Of a stretch of 33,859 nucleotides of DNA, positions 8,019 through 16,405 are shown one piece after another. This stretch comes from Gammaproteobacteria bacterium. GTDB taxonomy: Bacteria; Pseudomonadota; Gammaproteobacteria; Steroidobacterales; Steroidobacteraceae. Position 1 is the stretch's first letter. Every line of letters starts with the position of its first letter. The position numbers and the translations under genes are program-made. The stretch covers positions 1 through 33,859 of the forward strand of contig JAATEY010000160.1 in the NCBI GenBank assembly GCA_015655465.1. The letters are read 5' to 3'. The notes beneath the pieces are model-generated. The model searched no databases and was not told the DNA's origin. It worked only from the letters and a program-made list of their open reading frames with translations.

Positions 8019-8528
8019 ATGGAAGGACGCAAGCAGGCAATCTCGATCCGGCTCAATGCAGCCGATCTGCGCAACCTGCGCAAGCTGGCGCGGCGCATGG
8101 GCGTGCGCAATTCGGACGTCGTCCGCCTCGCGCTGAAGAGCTGCATGGCGCGGCTCGAGCCGCTGCTGCAGCCGGAGGCGAAGGGCCGCGACCTCGTGCC
8201 GGTGTTCGTGGAGGCGGGTGCTGACCTCGTGCGCTACCTCGATCTGGATGCCACGCGCATCGAAGCGATCATCAACGAGGGTGTCGCCGACGGTAATCGG
8301 GTCGAGCGCGCCGATGTCCACCTGCTGGCGGGGAGTGGCGCGCAGCATTCCTATGCGCGCCTGCGGCCCGGCCTGGCAGCACTGCGGAGCGGCCCGTCGC
8401 TGAGTCCGGGAGAAGAGGACCGGCTGCTGAACCACTCGCTGGAGCGCTATTTCTACGACAAGTACGTGTACGAGACGCCGACCCGGACCGGCATCACCCT
8501 TGAGACCTGCGGAAGCCAGCTGCCATGA
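8019..8528 (+). CDS. Ribbon-helix-helix-type regulator of the polysaccharide/VPLPA operon
   Basis: From ATG at 8019 the product is 169 residues. The frame extends upstream, but that stretch does not look coding. The N-terminus (MEGRKQAISIRLNAADLRNL, then RRMGVRNSDVVRLALKSCMA) matches the strand-helix-helix pattern of MetJ/Arc-type DNA-binding proteins: alternating strand residues, a first helix, a short turn and the conserved SDVVRLAL second helix. The remaining 115 residues are unlike a simple RHH protein and may sense a signal or oligomerise. Its stop overlaps the start of the VPLPA-CTERM gene by four bases (ATGA), so the two are co-translated. A GGAAG lies 12 bp upstream of the start. Autoregulation of the operon is inferred from position. 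The DNA-binding fold is fairly likely; no target is known. Confidence 0.65.
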   Translation: MEGRKQAISIRLNAADLRNLRKLARRMGVRNSDVVRLALKSCMARLEPLLQPEAKGRDLVPVFVEAGADLVRYLDLDATRIEAIINEGVADGNRVERADVHLLAGSGAQHSYARLRPGLAALRSGPSLSPGEEDRLLNHSLERYFYDKYVYETPTRTGITLETCGSQLP

Positions 8529-9034
8529 AGGCGTTCCGGAAAGCAGGGTTCCTTGCGCCGGCGCTGGTCTGGTGCTCGCTCTTCATCAGCCCGCTGGCGG
8601 CAGCTTCGATGGTGGACATTGCCACCCTCGAAGGTGGATACCACGTGACGGTGCTGGCTCAGCCAAGTGCCTTGGTGCTCCAGGACTTCACGAGTTCCAG
8701 CGCGGGCACTGTCACCCTTACGACCAGGACCTTCACCTGGGGCGATCTGCTCAGCGTGCTCACCACCAATGTCTTCATCGGGGGTGCGCCAACGCTGGTG
8801 CTGCCGGGACCAGGACCAGGTACGCTGGTGTTCAGTGTCGGGGTGAGTCAGGTCTTTTCGACCAGCATGCAGCTTGTGGCCGCCGGTCCGCATGGTTATG
8901 GCATGGCCGCATACGACCTGTCCTTCGTGCCGCAAGTCACTCCCCCACAGGTGCCGTTGCCGGCCGGGGTGTGGCTGCTGGCCAGCGGCGCTGCCCTGCT
9001 TGCCACCGGCGCTCGAAAGAGGGCCGGCAGATAA
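8525..9034 (+). CDS. VPLPA-CTERM sorted surface protein
   Basis: This 169-residue secreted protein has a signal peptide (about 1-27, FLAPALVWCSLFISPLAAAS), a short beta-rich body without recognised domains, and a C-terminal tripartite sorting tag. The tag begins at residue 143 with VPLPAGVWLLASGAALL and ends in a basic tail (GARKRAGR). This is the VPLPA variant of PEP-CTERM tags, processed by exosortase D-type enzymes at the inner membrane. A matching enzyme is encoded at 26503-28080. The body (VTVLAQPSALVLQDFTSSSA) gives no functional clue. The gene overlaps the upstream regulator by four bases and precedes the export gene by 53 bp, so it is placed first among the structural genes. Confidence 0.82.
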   Translation: MKAFRKAGFLAPALVWCSLFISPLAAASMVDIATLEGGYHVTVLAQPSALVLQDFTSSSAGTVTLTTRTFTWGDLLSVLTTNVFIGGAPTLVLPGPGPGTLVFSVGVSQVFSTSMQLVAAGPHGYGMAAYDLSFVPQVTPPQVPLPAGVWLLASGAALLATGARKRAGR

Positions 9035-9087
9035 GGCTTGGGAGCCTTCCGCTTCCCCGGCTTCCGTCACATACATTGGTAGTGGAG

Positions 9088-9687
9088 ATGTGTTCTCATT
9101 ACCGGATGTACTCCATATCGAAACTGGTTGTGCTGTCCCTGCTGACGGCCATGTCGCTGTCCGGCGCCTTTTCGCGTGCTGCCGAGCCTGAAGCATCCCG
9201 GCCGGAGGCTTACCTCATCCAGCCCGGAGATGTGCTGCAGATCATGGTCTGGAAGGAGACGGATCTGCAGTCGGAAGTCGTCGTCCGGCCGGATGGCGGA
9301 GTGAGTTTTCCCCTCAGCGGTGACCTGCAGGCGGCGGGCGGCACTGTGGAAGCACTGCGCGATGCGCTGCACGAACGACTCCTGAAATACATACCCGATC
9401 CGGTGGTGACCGTGTTGGTGAAGATCGCCAACGGCAATCGCATCTACGTGGTGGGCAAGGTGAACCGGCCTGGCGAGTTCCCGCTGATGCGCCCGACAGA
9501 CGTGATGCAGGCCCTGGGCCTCGCCGGCGGCGCCACGCCCTTCGCGGCAGTCAACGACATCCGTATACTGCGGCGCGAAGCCGGTCAACAGATTGTGATC
9601 CGCTTCCGCTATGACGATGTGGTCAAGGGGCGCCGCCTGGAGCAGAATGTGTTGCTGCGAAGCGGGGATACGGTAGTAGTGCCGTGA
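9088..9687 (+). CDS. Wza-like polysaccharide export protein, PEP-CTERM-locus type
   Basis: About 199 residues, the short form usual in exosortase-linked polysaccharide loci. A signal sequence (LVVLSLLTAMSLSGAFSRAA) is followed by the polysaccharide-export domain (YLIQPGDVLQIMVWKE, VVVRPDGGVSFPLSGDLQA) and one SLBB-type domain (IYVVGKVNRPGEFPLMRPTD, GDTVVVP end). It should form the periplasmic and outer-membrane export conduit for the polymer. It lacks the long C-terminal helix of E. coli Wza, so the neighbouring barrel may supply the outer-membrane pore. The start is uncertain: ATG at 9088 or 9106 (no good ribosome-binding site for either). The GTG start of the next gene overlaps its stop. 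Confidence 0.88.
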   Translation: MCSHYRMYSISKLVVLSLLTAMSLSGAFSRAAEPEASRPEAYLIQPGDVLQIMVWKETDLQSEVVVRPDGGVSFPLSGDLQAAGGTVEALRDALHERLLKYIPDPVVTVLVKIANGNRIYVVGKVNRPGEFPLMRPTDVMQALGLAGGATPFAAVNDIRILRREAGQQIVIRFRYDDVVKGRRLEQNVLLRSGDTVVVP

Positions 9688-10826
9688 ATCGCCGAGTTGC
9701 AGCAATTGCCGCAGCAGCGACAGCGGCGTGGCCTTGCGCGCAGGCGGCCGAGTGGCGCGTTGCCCCGTCCATCGGTACATCGGTCGTGAATGAAACCAAT
9801 CCCCGTCTCGCCATTGACTCTGCCAGCGACCAGCAGGCCTTTGCTGCCGATCTCGGTGTGCGTCTCGACCGAATGAGCGAGACCACCAGCATCACACTCA
9901 ATTCGTCCGCGGCGCGCCGGCAATACCGCGAGGACCGCAGCCTGGACCGTTCCGACCTCGCCGTCGACCTCTCGCTGCAACAGGCTGCCACCGAACGTGT
10001 CTCCTGGTCCGCGTCGGCTTCGGCCACGCGCGATAGCACGCTCACCAGCGAGCTGGGCACCTCCGGCGAGACGCAGATCGGCTACCGGCACGAATCCCTT
10101 GGCGCGCAGTTGCGGCCGCAGTGGCAGGTGAGCGAGCGCTGGTCTGCCACGGCGATGATGCAGGTGGAGAGCGATTTCTATCCCAGTGCAGGCAGCGGTC
10201 TGTTCGACTACCGGTATTTTTCCGCCGGTCTGGCCAGCAGCTGGCGCCGGTCCCCGCAGGATTCCATCGGGTTCGTGGTGCGTACCGGCCAGCTGCAGGT
10301 TGCGCAGGCGCGAGACGACATCCGGGACGTCGGCGCCTCGCTGGAGTACACACGTACCATCGACGAGCGCTGGAATCTGCGCCTGGGCGGTGGTCCCGCA
10401 TGGATGCGCGGCAGCGGTTCGACGCAGCGGGGCGAGAGCTTCAGCCTCGGGCTTACCCGCGCTGCGCAGTACGGCGCAGTCTCGCTCGCCGTCGATCGTG
10501 ACCTGGCACCGACCGGCCGGGGCTACCTGACCCGGCGCGACAGCATGTCGCTGCAGTTGAGCAGGGATCTCGCTCCACACATGTCGGGCACCCTGGGCGC
10601 CCGCTACCTGCGCAGTCGCAATGTCGTCGGCGCGCTGGGCTTCACATTCGATGATGTCCGCTACCGGCGCGTCGATGCTGGCCTGAACTGGTCGCCTTTG
10701 CAGCAGTGGTCGATGGAACTGCGTGCGGGATACTCCGCTCAGCAGCAGAGCGCCAGTGGCGCGCACGCATCGGGAGTCGACCTGGCCCTGGGGCTTCGCT
10801 GGAACGGAAAGAACCATGTCTTCTGA
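9684..10826 (+). CDS. Outer-membrane beta-barrel protein of the polysaccharide locus
   Basis: The product has 380 residues with a signal peptide (about 1-22, ending CAQAAEW). Amphipathic beta strands alternate throughout (for example YFSAGLASSWRRSPQDSIGF, WNLRLGGGPAWM, LGARYLRS, WSMELRAGYSAQQQ). The protein ends NHVF with terminal phenylalanine, typical of barrels. It resembles the uncharacterised barrel proteins that accompany Wza-like genes in PEP-CTERM polysaccharide loci (EpsL/PEP-CTERM barrel type). A role as exit pore or as partner of the short Wza-like protein is plausible. The GTG start overlaps the previous stop (GTGA), and its own end overlaps the next start by 11 bases. Confidence 0.78.
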   Translation: MNRRVAAIAAAATAAWPCAQAAEWRVAPSIGTSVVNETNPRLAIDSASDQQAFAADLGVRLDRMSETTSITLNSSAARRQYREDRSLDRSDLAVDLSLQQAATERVSWSASASATRDSTLTSELGTSGETQIGYRHESLGAQLRPQWQVSERWSATAMMQVESDFYPSAGSGLFDYRYFSAGLASSWRRSPQDSIGFVVRTGQLQVAQARDDIRDVGASLEYTRTIDERWNLRLGGGPAWMRGSGSTQRGESFSLGLTRAAQYGAVSLAVDRDLAPTGRGYLTRRDSMSLQLSRDLAPHMSGTLGARYLRSRNVVGALGFTFDDVRYRRVDAGLNWSPLQQWSMELRAGYSAQQQSASGAHASGVDLALGLRWNGKNHVF

Positions 10827-12573
10827 TGCCACCCGGCCAGCGCCGGAACCTGCTCCGTCATTCAATCCTCGCGCGATCCTGCAGCGCCGCTGGGTGGCGA
10901 TGTTCATTGTCTTCGCGGTCACGCTGCTTGCCGCCATGATCATTGCCTTCCTGTGGCCGCCGACGTATGTATCCACCGGCACCATACTCATCGAGCAGCA
11001 GGAGGTGCCCGCCGACCTGGTGCGCACCACGATCTCCAGCTACGCCGACCAGCGCATCCAGGTGATATCGCAACGGGTGATGACCACCGAAAACCTGCTG
11101 CGCATCGTCAAGAACTACGATCTCTACGCGCAGGAGCGCCAGCGCCAGGGGCGCGAGGCGATCATCGGGAAGATGCGCAAGGACATTTCCTTTCGTACCA
11201 TCAGCGCCGATGTGATCGATCCGCGGCAGGGTCGGCCCGTGCAGGCCACCATCGCCTTTTCGCTGGGCTATTCCAGCCCTTCGCCCGATGTCGCGGCGCG
11301 CGTGGCCAATGAGCTCTCGTCGCTGTTCCTGCAGGAGAACCTGCAGAGCCGCAAGCAGCTGACGGAGCAGGCGGCGACCTTCCTCACCGAGGAGTCCAAC
11401 AAGCTCGGTGTAAATATCGCCGCGCTGGAAAGCAAGGTCGCGGATTTCAAGTCGAAGCATGTCGAGAATCTGCCCGAGCATGGCGATCTCAATATCCAGC
11501 TGCTGAATCGCGCCGACGACGACCGGCGTGCCGTCGAAGCGCGCATCGAGGCAATGGATCAGCAGATCCTGTATCTCGATGCGCAGCTCGCCCAGATCAG
11601 CAAGTCCGCGTCCGTGTACACCTCGACCGGCGAGCGGGTGATGTCGCCTGCCGACCGGCTCAAGGTACTGCGCTCCGAGTACGCCCGCGAAAGCGCGATC
11701 AAGACCCCCGATCATCCGGATGTGCAGAAGCTCAAGCGCGAGATCGAGGGGCTGGAGGCTGGCGGCAGCGACGTGCCAGCCGACAATGACCGCGCACGCC
11801 AGCTGACCGACGCGCAGGGCGCGCTTGCGGTGGCGCGCCAGCGCTATGCACCCGACCATCCCGATGTGCGGCGTCTCGAGCGGCTGGTGGCAACGCTCTC
11901 GGCTCCTGCGCCCGTGGCGCCCGCGGCCACGAAGCCTGCGGATTCGCCGGACAACCCGGCCTACATCCAGATCAGCGCGCAGCGGGAGGCCACTGCCAGC
12001 GAACGCGACTCGCTGCTGCGGCAGCGCAAGGAACTGGCAGCGCGGATTGTCGCTCTCGAAGCTCGCCTGGCCAGCAGCCCCGGCGTCGAACGCGATTACG
12101 CGGCGCTGCTGCGGGACCTGGACAACGAGCAGCTCAAGTACCGCGAAGTGCGGCAGAAGCAGATGGAGGCCCAGCTCGCGCAGAACCTGGAGGAAGGGCG
12201 CAAGGGCGAGCGCTTCACGCTGATCGAGCCGCCGCTGGCGCCCGAGGAGCCGACCAGCCCCAATCGCAAGCTGTTGCTGGTGATGGGCGTGATGCTGGCG
12301 CTGGCGCTGGCAGGCGGCATGGCGGCGCTGCTCGAGGTGCTGGATTCGAGCATCCGCGGCCGCCAGGATCTCGCGAACCTGCTGACTGTGCCGCCGCTGG
12401 CGGTGATCCCCTGGATCGAGAACGCCGGAGAGAAGGCGGCGCGCAGCCGGCGGCGGCGCTATGCGCTGGCCGGCTCGCTGGCCGCGCTGGCCGTGGCTGT
12501 GGTCGCAATCCATTTCTTCTACAGACCGCTCGATGTGCTGTGGGCCATCGTCATGCGGCGGCTGGGAGCCTGA
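10816..12573 (+). CDS. Wzz/GumC-type polysaccharide chain-length determinant
   Basis: This 585-residue polysaccharide co-polymerase has a first membrane helix at about 27-47 (VAMFIVFAVTLLAAMIIAFL) and then the Wzz motif (TYVSTGTILIEQQEVP). A long periplasmic coiled-coil region runs to about 480 with repeated DHPDVQ/RRLxR segments. A proline-containing membrane helix lies at about 486-507 (after EPPLAPEEPTSPNRKLLLV). A third hydrophobic segment near the C-terminus (about 550-572) is less usual. It should set polymer length together with the kinase and the Wza-like protein. ATG at 10816 has a GGAA-rich upstream region and overlaps the barrel gene's end. The open frame reaches 10723, but that part is the barrel gene read in another frame. 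Confidence 0.9.
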   Translation: MSSDATRPAPEPAPSFNPRAILQRRWVAMFIVFAVTLLAAMIIAFLWPPTYVSTGTILIEQQEVPADLVRTTISSYADQRIQVISQRVMTTENLLRIVKNYDLYAQERQRQGREAIIGKMRKDISFRTISADVIDPRQGRPVQATIAFSLGYSSPSPDVAARVANELSSLFLQENLQSRKQLTEQAATFLTEESNKLGVNIAALESKVADFKSKHVENLPEHGDLNIQLLNRADDDRRAVEARIEAMDQQILYLDAQLAQISKSASVYTSTGERVMSPADRLKVLRSEYARESAIKTPDHPDVQKLKREIEGLEAGGSDVPADNDRARQLTDAQGALAVARQRYAPDHPDVRRLERLVATLSAPAPVAPAATKPADSPDNPAYIQISAQREATASERDSLLRQRKELAARIVALEARLASSPGVERDYAALLRDLDNEQLKYREVRQKQMEAQLAQNLEEGRKGERFTLIEPPLAPEEPTSPNRKLLLVMGVMLALALAGGMAALLEVLDSSIRGRQDLANLLTVPPLAVIPWIENAGEKAARSRRRRYALAGSLAALAVAVVAIHFFYRPLDVLWAIVMRRLGA

Positions 12574-12574
12574 A

Positions 12575-13405
12575 ATGAGCATGGAACGCATCTCCCGCGC
12601 AATGGAACTGGCTGCAAAGCAACGCGAGGCACGCCTGGCGGCAGTGCCGCAGGCCGAATCACGCGAGCAGGTCGCGTCGGAGGCCTTCGAGGACCAGGCG
12701 GCACAGACGATGACGTTCTTGGCGCCGATCATGCAGCTGGACGAAGCGAGGCTGGAGCGCGAGCACATACTGCCTCCCAGCGCGGGCGGGGTGAACGGCG
12801 GCGCCTACAAGCTGCTGCGTACCCAGGTGTTGCGTCGCCTTGACCAGTTGCAGGCCAATACGCTGGCCGTACTCAGTCCCGCGGCGTCGGCGGGCAAGAC
12901 GCTGACGGCCATCAACCTCGCCATTGCGATCGCTGCCGATCACCGGCGCACCGCCCTGATCGTGGACCTGGACCTGCGCAACCCCAGCGTGCACCGCCGG
13001 CTTGGATTCGAGCCGGCGCTGGGCATAGAGGACTGCCTGCAGGACGGCCGTCCGGTGCAGGAGGCCATCGTGCGCGTGGTCGGCTATGAACGCCTGGCGG
13101 TGCTGCCGGCACGCACGACGGTGGAGCATTCATCCGAGCTGCTGACCTCGGAGCGTGCGGCCCGGCTGGTTGCCGAGCTGCGTGCACGCTATACGGACCG
13201 CGTGATCATTTTCGACCTGCCGCCTGTGCTGCTGACCGACGACGCGCTGGCATTCTCGCGCAGCGTGCAGGCCGGCCTGATGGTGGTGGGCGAGGGGCGC
13301 ACGCAGCGCAACGAGCTCATGCGCAGCATGGCACTGCTGAAGGACCTGACCATCGTGGGCAGCGTGCTGAACGGTTCGCACGAACCGGTGGACGCGCCGT
13401 ACTGA
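12575..13405 (+). CDS. Tyrosine autokinase (CpsD/CapB/Wzc C-terminal type), PEP-CTERM-locus subfamily
   Basis: The 276-residue P-loop ATPase starts with MERISRAMELAAKQREAR, an N-terminal helix typical of the kinases in exosortase polysaccharide loci. A Walker A at about 101-109 (SPAASAGKT, K108) is followed by Walker A' (ALIVDLDLRNPSVH, D131/D133) and Walker B (RVIIFDLPPVLL, D214). These kinases bind the cytoplasmic side of the Wzz protein and control polymer length. The Tyr-rich C-terminal cluster is missing: only one tyrosine is at the very end (DAPY). ATG at 12575 follows GGGAG at good spacing and comes one base after the previous stop. The family is sure; kinase activity is inferred. Confidence 0.9.
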   Translation: MSMERISRAMELAAKQREARLAAVPQAESREQVASEAFEDQAAQTMTFLAPIMQLDEARLEREHILPPSAGGVNGGAYKLLRTQVLRRLDQLQANTLAVLSPAASAGKTLTAINLAIAIAADHRRTALIVDLDLRNPSVHRRLGFEPALGIEDCLQDGRPVQEAIVRVVGYERLAVLPARTTVEHSSELLTSERAARLVAELRARYTDRVIIFDLPPVLLTDDALAFSRSVQAGLMVVGEGRTQRNELMRSMALLKDLTIVGSVLNGSHEPVDAPY

Positions 13406-13409
13406 TCCC

Positions 13410-14270
13410 ATGTACGAACAGTTCTACAAGCTGCGGGAACTGCCGTTTGCACTCACGCCGGATCCTTCGTTCCTCTATCTCTCGAAGCAGCATGGCTTCG
13501 CGCTGACCATGCTGCGTTACGGCGTGCAGAGCGGTGCCGGCTTCTGCGTGCTGACCGGAGAGGTGGGGTCGGGCAAGACACTGCTGGTCCGCCAGCTGCT
13601 GGCGTCCGTCAAGGATGAAGTCAGCGTGGGCCTGCTCAACACCCTGCCGCGCGATTCCGACGATCTGCTGCGCTGGGTGTGCATGGCCTTCGGCATCGAG
13701 CACAGCGGGCAGGAGTCGGTGTCCCTGTATCAATCCCTGGTGGATTTTCTGCTGCGCGAATACGCCGCGGGCAGGAGGGCGGTGCTGATCGTCGACGAGG
13801 CGCAGAATCTCGGCATCGACATGCTGGAGCACCTGCGGCTGCTGTCGAACGTCAATGATGGCAAGCACGTGGTGCTGCAGACCATCCTGGTGGGACAGCC
13901 GGAACTGCTGGAGACGCTGCGATCGCCGCAGCTGCGGCAGTTCGCGCAGCGCGTGGGCATCGACTATCACCTGAAGCCGCTGAACCTGGAAGACACCATC
14001 GCGTACGTTCGGCATCGCCTGTCGATCGCGGGCGGGGATGCAGACCTGTTCAGCGCGGACGCCATCGCGCAGGCGCATCACGCCAGCGGCGGAGTCCCCC
14101 GGTTGATCAACCAGCTATGCGACACCGCGCTGGTGTATGGATTCGCGGAACAGCAGCAGGACATCGATGCTGCGCTGATGAACCAGGTCATCGAGGAACG
14201 GCGGACGGGAGGGATATTTCCGGCGGGTGACCCGATTGCACCAGCGCGGGTTCTGGCCGCGTCGGTGTGA
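13410..14270 (+). CDS. ExeA-like AAA ATPase of the PEP-CTERM polysaccharide locus
   Basis: The 286-residue ATPase belongs to the GspA/ExeA-like group found in almost all exosortase-type polysaccharide loci. It starts MYEQFYKLRELPFALTPDPS, the typical entry of the family. Walker A GEVGSGKT (K56) and Walker B AVLIVDEAQNL (D129/E130) are intact, with a later arginine-rich segment (ASGGVPRLINQLCDTALV), the AAA C-terminal part. Its role in these loci is not settled; proposals include assembly or regulation of the export machine. It starts four bases after the kinase stop. Its stop overlaps the next ATG by one base (TGATG). Confidence 0.9.
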   Translation: MYEQFYKLRELPFALTPDPSFLYLSKQHGFALTMLRYGVQSGAGFCVLTGEVGSGKTLLVRQLLASVKDEVSVGLLNTLPRDSDDLLRWVCMAFGIEHSGQESVSLYQSLVDFLLREYAAGRRAVLIVDEAQNLGIDMLEHLRLLSNVNDGKHVVLQTILVGQPELLETLRSPQLRQFAQRVGIDYHLKPLNLEDTIAYVRHRLSIAGGDADLFSADAIAQAHHASGGVPRLINQLCDTALVYGFAEQQQDIDAALMNQVIEERRTGGIFPAGDPIAPARVLAASV

Positions 14271-16405
14271 TGCAGGTGATCCAGTGGATGGCCGCAATTC
14301 TGCTGATCGTATCGCGCACTGCTGGTGCGGGCATCGACTGCATGAACCGGGGTGGTGATGCACTGCCAGTCGATGCCTATTCCGTATCTACTTCGCAGGC
14401 CGGAGAAATGCAGCGCCTGCTGGACGAGCACGGCCGCATCAAGCTCGATCCAGCTGGTGACTATCGGCGTGCGACCGGAATAACCCTGCGCAGCGGCCAG
14501 GCGATATTCGGTGCTGCCGGCACGCGTATGGGGCGGTTGATTGTGGCGCCGGGAACGTCTGGCGCCGTCGTCAGTGGCGTGGTTCCAGACGCGCTGGAGT
14601 TTCCGCCATCGAGGCTGCGTACGCATGACAATTGTTTTGAGCGGTTTGGAGCACGCGTTTCGGCACAGCAGCCCTTGCGGCTGGTGAACGCGGTAGTGGA
14701 GAACAATCTGTTCCGCGATGGCGGATCCATCGTCATCGATACGAGCAGAGGCGGTCGTGTCACCAACAATCGCTTCATCCGCACGCTGGTCCACGGTACA
14801 TGGCCGGCGCTGCGGGTCGAGGGACGCGACCGGAACAGTCCGGACCGCAATGTGTTCCTGTGGATGAGTGTGCTGGACGTGCAAGGAGACGGCATCGTCC
14901 TGCGGCGCCAGGCGGAATTGAACCTGCTGGCTTTCGATGCGGAGAACTGGAACCACAAGCGGGAAGGCCGCATGCCTGCCATGTTGTCGGCGAGCGAAGT
15001 CGGCACGCTCAGGACTTTCATCGCGCAGGGCGGTGACCCGAAGCCTGATCCCGACGCCTTCATGGATGTCGACGCCCGGCGGTTCGAACTCACGGCTGCG
15101 CGCCTGTACGGCGCGGCTGACCCGGCGATCCGGCTGCACGCAGGTGTGGAACATTTCGTGGACTTGATGTCGGTCGGCACGACGTATCGCGAAGACACTA
15201 CCCGCTCGCGCCTGATTGCCTTTCGCAACTGGTCCGGCAGCATGCAGACCGACGGGGGCAGTGCGACGCTGCCGACCGTCGAGCCCGGTGCCACGCCCTG
15301 GGAGCCACCGTCGTTCGCCGCCATCCCGGCGGCGGCGGGCAAGGATTCGGGCAACGCCAGATGTCGTGCACCCGACATGCGCACATCGCTGCAGGAGCGG
15401 ATAGATCGCGAAGGCATCGTGGTGTTGCCGGCGGGAACCTACTGCATTTCCGGGCCGCTGCGCCTGCGCAGCGGCCAGGGGATCATCGGCGCCGGAACCG
15501 GCCAGACTGCAATCGTGGCCATGTCCGGCGACGTGGATCTGATCGTCGGTGGCGATCACTACGACGACAAGCGGTCGACAAGCTTCGTGCTGATGGACAT
15601 CACCCTGCAGGGCGGCCGGGCAGGTATCCGCCACGATGCCGATGGAGCCGGGCGGGGTGCCCAGTTCAATCTGGTTCATCTGTCCCACGTAGTGATCCGC
15701 AACATGTCCGAGGCGGGCATCGTTATCGATGGCATCTACGGCTGGGACAACAACCTGGTCGACCACGTGACCTTCCTTGACATGCCGGTCGGCATTCGCC
15801 AGATCCCCAACCCGCGCTACGGCGGGCCTGTGAAGGATGGTGATATTGCAGGCATGAACTACATGGACAAGAACGTGTTCTTCCGCTGCCGCTTCGAGGA
15901 TGTCGGCACGGGCATGCAGCTGCTCGCCAAACGGGCCAACGGGCTCAATGCCTGCATCGAATGCCGGTTTGCGAATTTCTCCAGCAGCGCAGTGGAACTG
16001 CTGAACAGCCTCAGCACGCTGCTCGCCAACTCGGATTTCCTGGGATCGGGGAACGGACCCGTGGTCCGCAGCAATCAGTTGCTGGGCATCGTCGCTTCGC
16101 GGTTCTCCGGCGTGCACGACGGAGCGGTTGTGCTGGATGCCGACGTGGCCTGCGAAGACTGCCGCGTTACCGCGACACGCGGGGCAGTGCCGGTTCTCAC
16201 GGTGCCCGGCAAACAGATCTCGCTGGTGAACAGCCGTATCGGTGGCACAACGATCCCTGCCGACAGCTCTGCCGTACTCATCGATACGGAGGCCACTGCA
16301 GCTGGTACGCCGGGAAGGTTGCGGATTCTTGCCAACGGTCGATGGAAGACGCTGGCAGATGCCGTGCCGGTGCCCACCCCTTCCCTGCTGGTCCAGTGGC
16401 AGTGA
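14270..16405 (+). CDS. Secreted protein with two tandem beta-helix domains, possible polysaccharide-modifying enzyme
   Basis: This 711-residue protein has a signal peptide (about 1-20, ending TAGA) and two related right-handed beta-helix halves. Each half opens with the same logic: GRIKLDPAGDYRRATGITLR then SGQAIFGAAGT near residues 45-85, and GIVVLPAGTYCISGPLRLRS then GQGIIGAGTG near 380-415. This is the entrance typical of pectate-lyase-like folds. Coils with Asn/Asp follow (ENNLFRDGGSIVIDTSRGG, NNRFIRTLVHG; and NNLVDHVTFLDMPVGIRQI). Extracellular lyases, epimerases and hydrolases acting on the exported polymer use this fold. No catalytic set can be named with confidence. It sits between the ATPase and the Wzy-like gene, so it probably acts on the product of this locus. 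Confidence 0.75.
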   Translation: MQVIQWMAAILLIVSRTAGAGIDCMNRGGDALPVDAYSVSTSQAGEMQRLLDEHGRIKLDPAGDYRRATGITLRSGQAIFGAAGTRMGRLIVAPGTSGAVVSGVVPDALEFPPSRLRTHDNCFERFGARVSAQQPLRLVNAVVENNLFRDGGSIVIDTSRGGRVTNNRFIRTLVHGTWPALRVEGRDRNSPDRNVFLWMSVLDVQGDGIVLRRQAELNLLAFDAENWNHKREGRMPAMLSASEVGTLRTFIAQGGDPKPDPDAFMDVDARRFELTAARLYGAADPAIRLHAGVEHFVDLMSVGTTYREDTTRSRLIAFRNWSGSMQTDGGSATLPTVEPGATPWEPPSFAAIPAAAGKDSGNARCRAPDMRTSLQERIDREGIVVLPAGTYCISGPLRLRSGQGIIGAGTGQTAIVAMSGDVDLIVGGDHYDDKRSTSFVLMDITLQGGRAGIRHDADGAGRGAQFNLVHLSHVVIRNMSEAGIVIDGIYGWDNNLVDHVTFLDMPVGIRQIPNPRYGGPVKDGDIAGMNYMDKNVFFRCRFEDVGTGMQLLAKRANGLNACIECRFANFSSSAVELLNSLSTLLANSDFLGSGNGPVVRSNQLLGIVASRFSGVHDGAVVLDADVACEDCRVTATRGAVPVLTVPGKQISLVNSRIGGTTIPADSSAVLIDTEATAAGTPGRLRILANGRWKTLADAVPVPTPSLLVQWQ

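Noticed and set aside
10858-12768. Long minus-strand open frame opposite the Wzz gene (others at 5150-7183, 14078-16117, 29773-32532)
   Set aside because: Shadow frames of GC-rich genes: low-complexity translations rich in Arg, Gln, His and Ala, no domain, no start signals, while the plus strand has clear families.
15961-16401. Upstream extension of the Wzy-like frame
   Set aside because: Lies wholly inside the beta-helix gene and gives an Arg-rich non-membrane sequence; the membrane protein clearly starts at 16402-16408.
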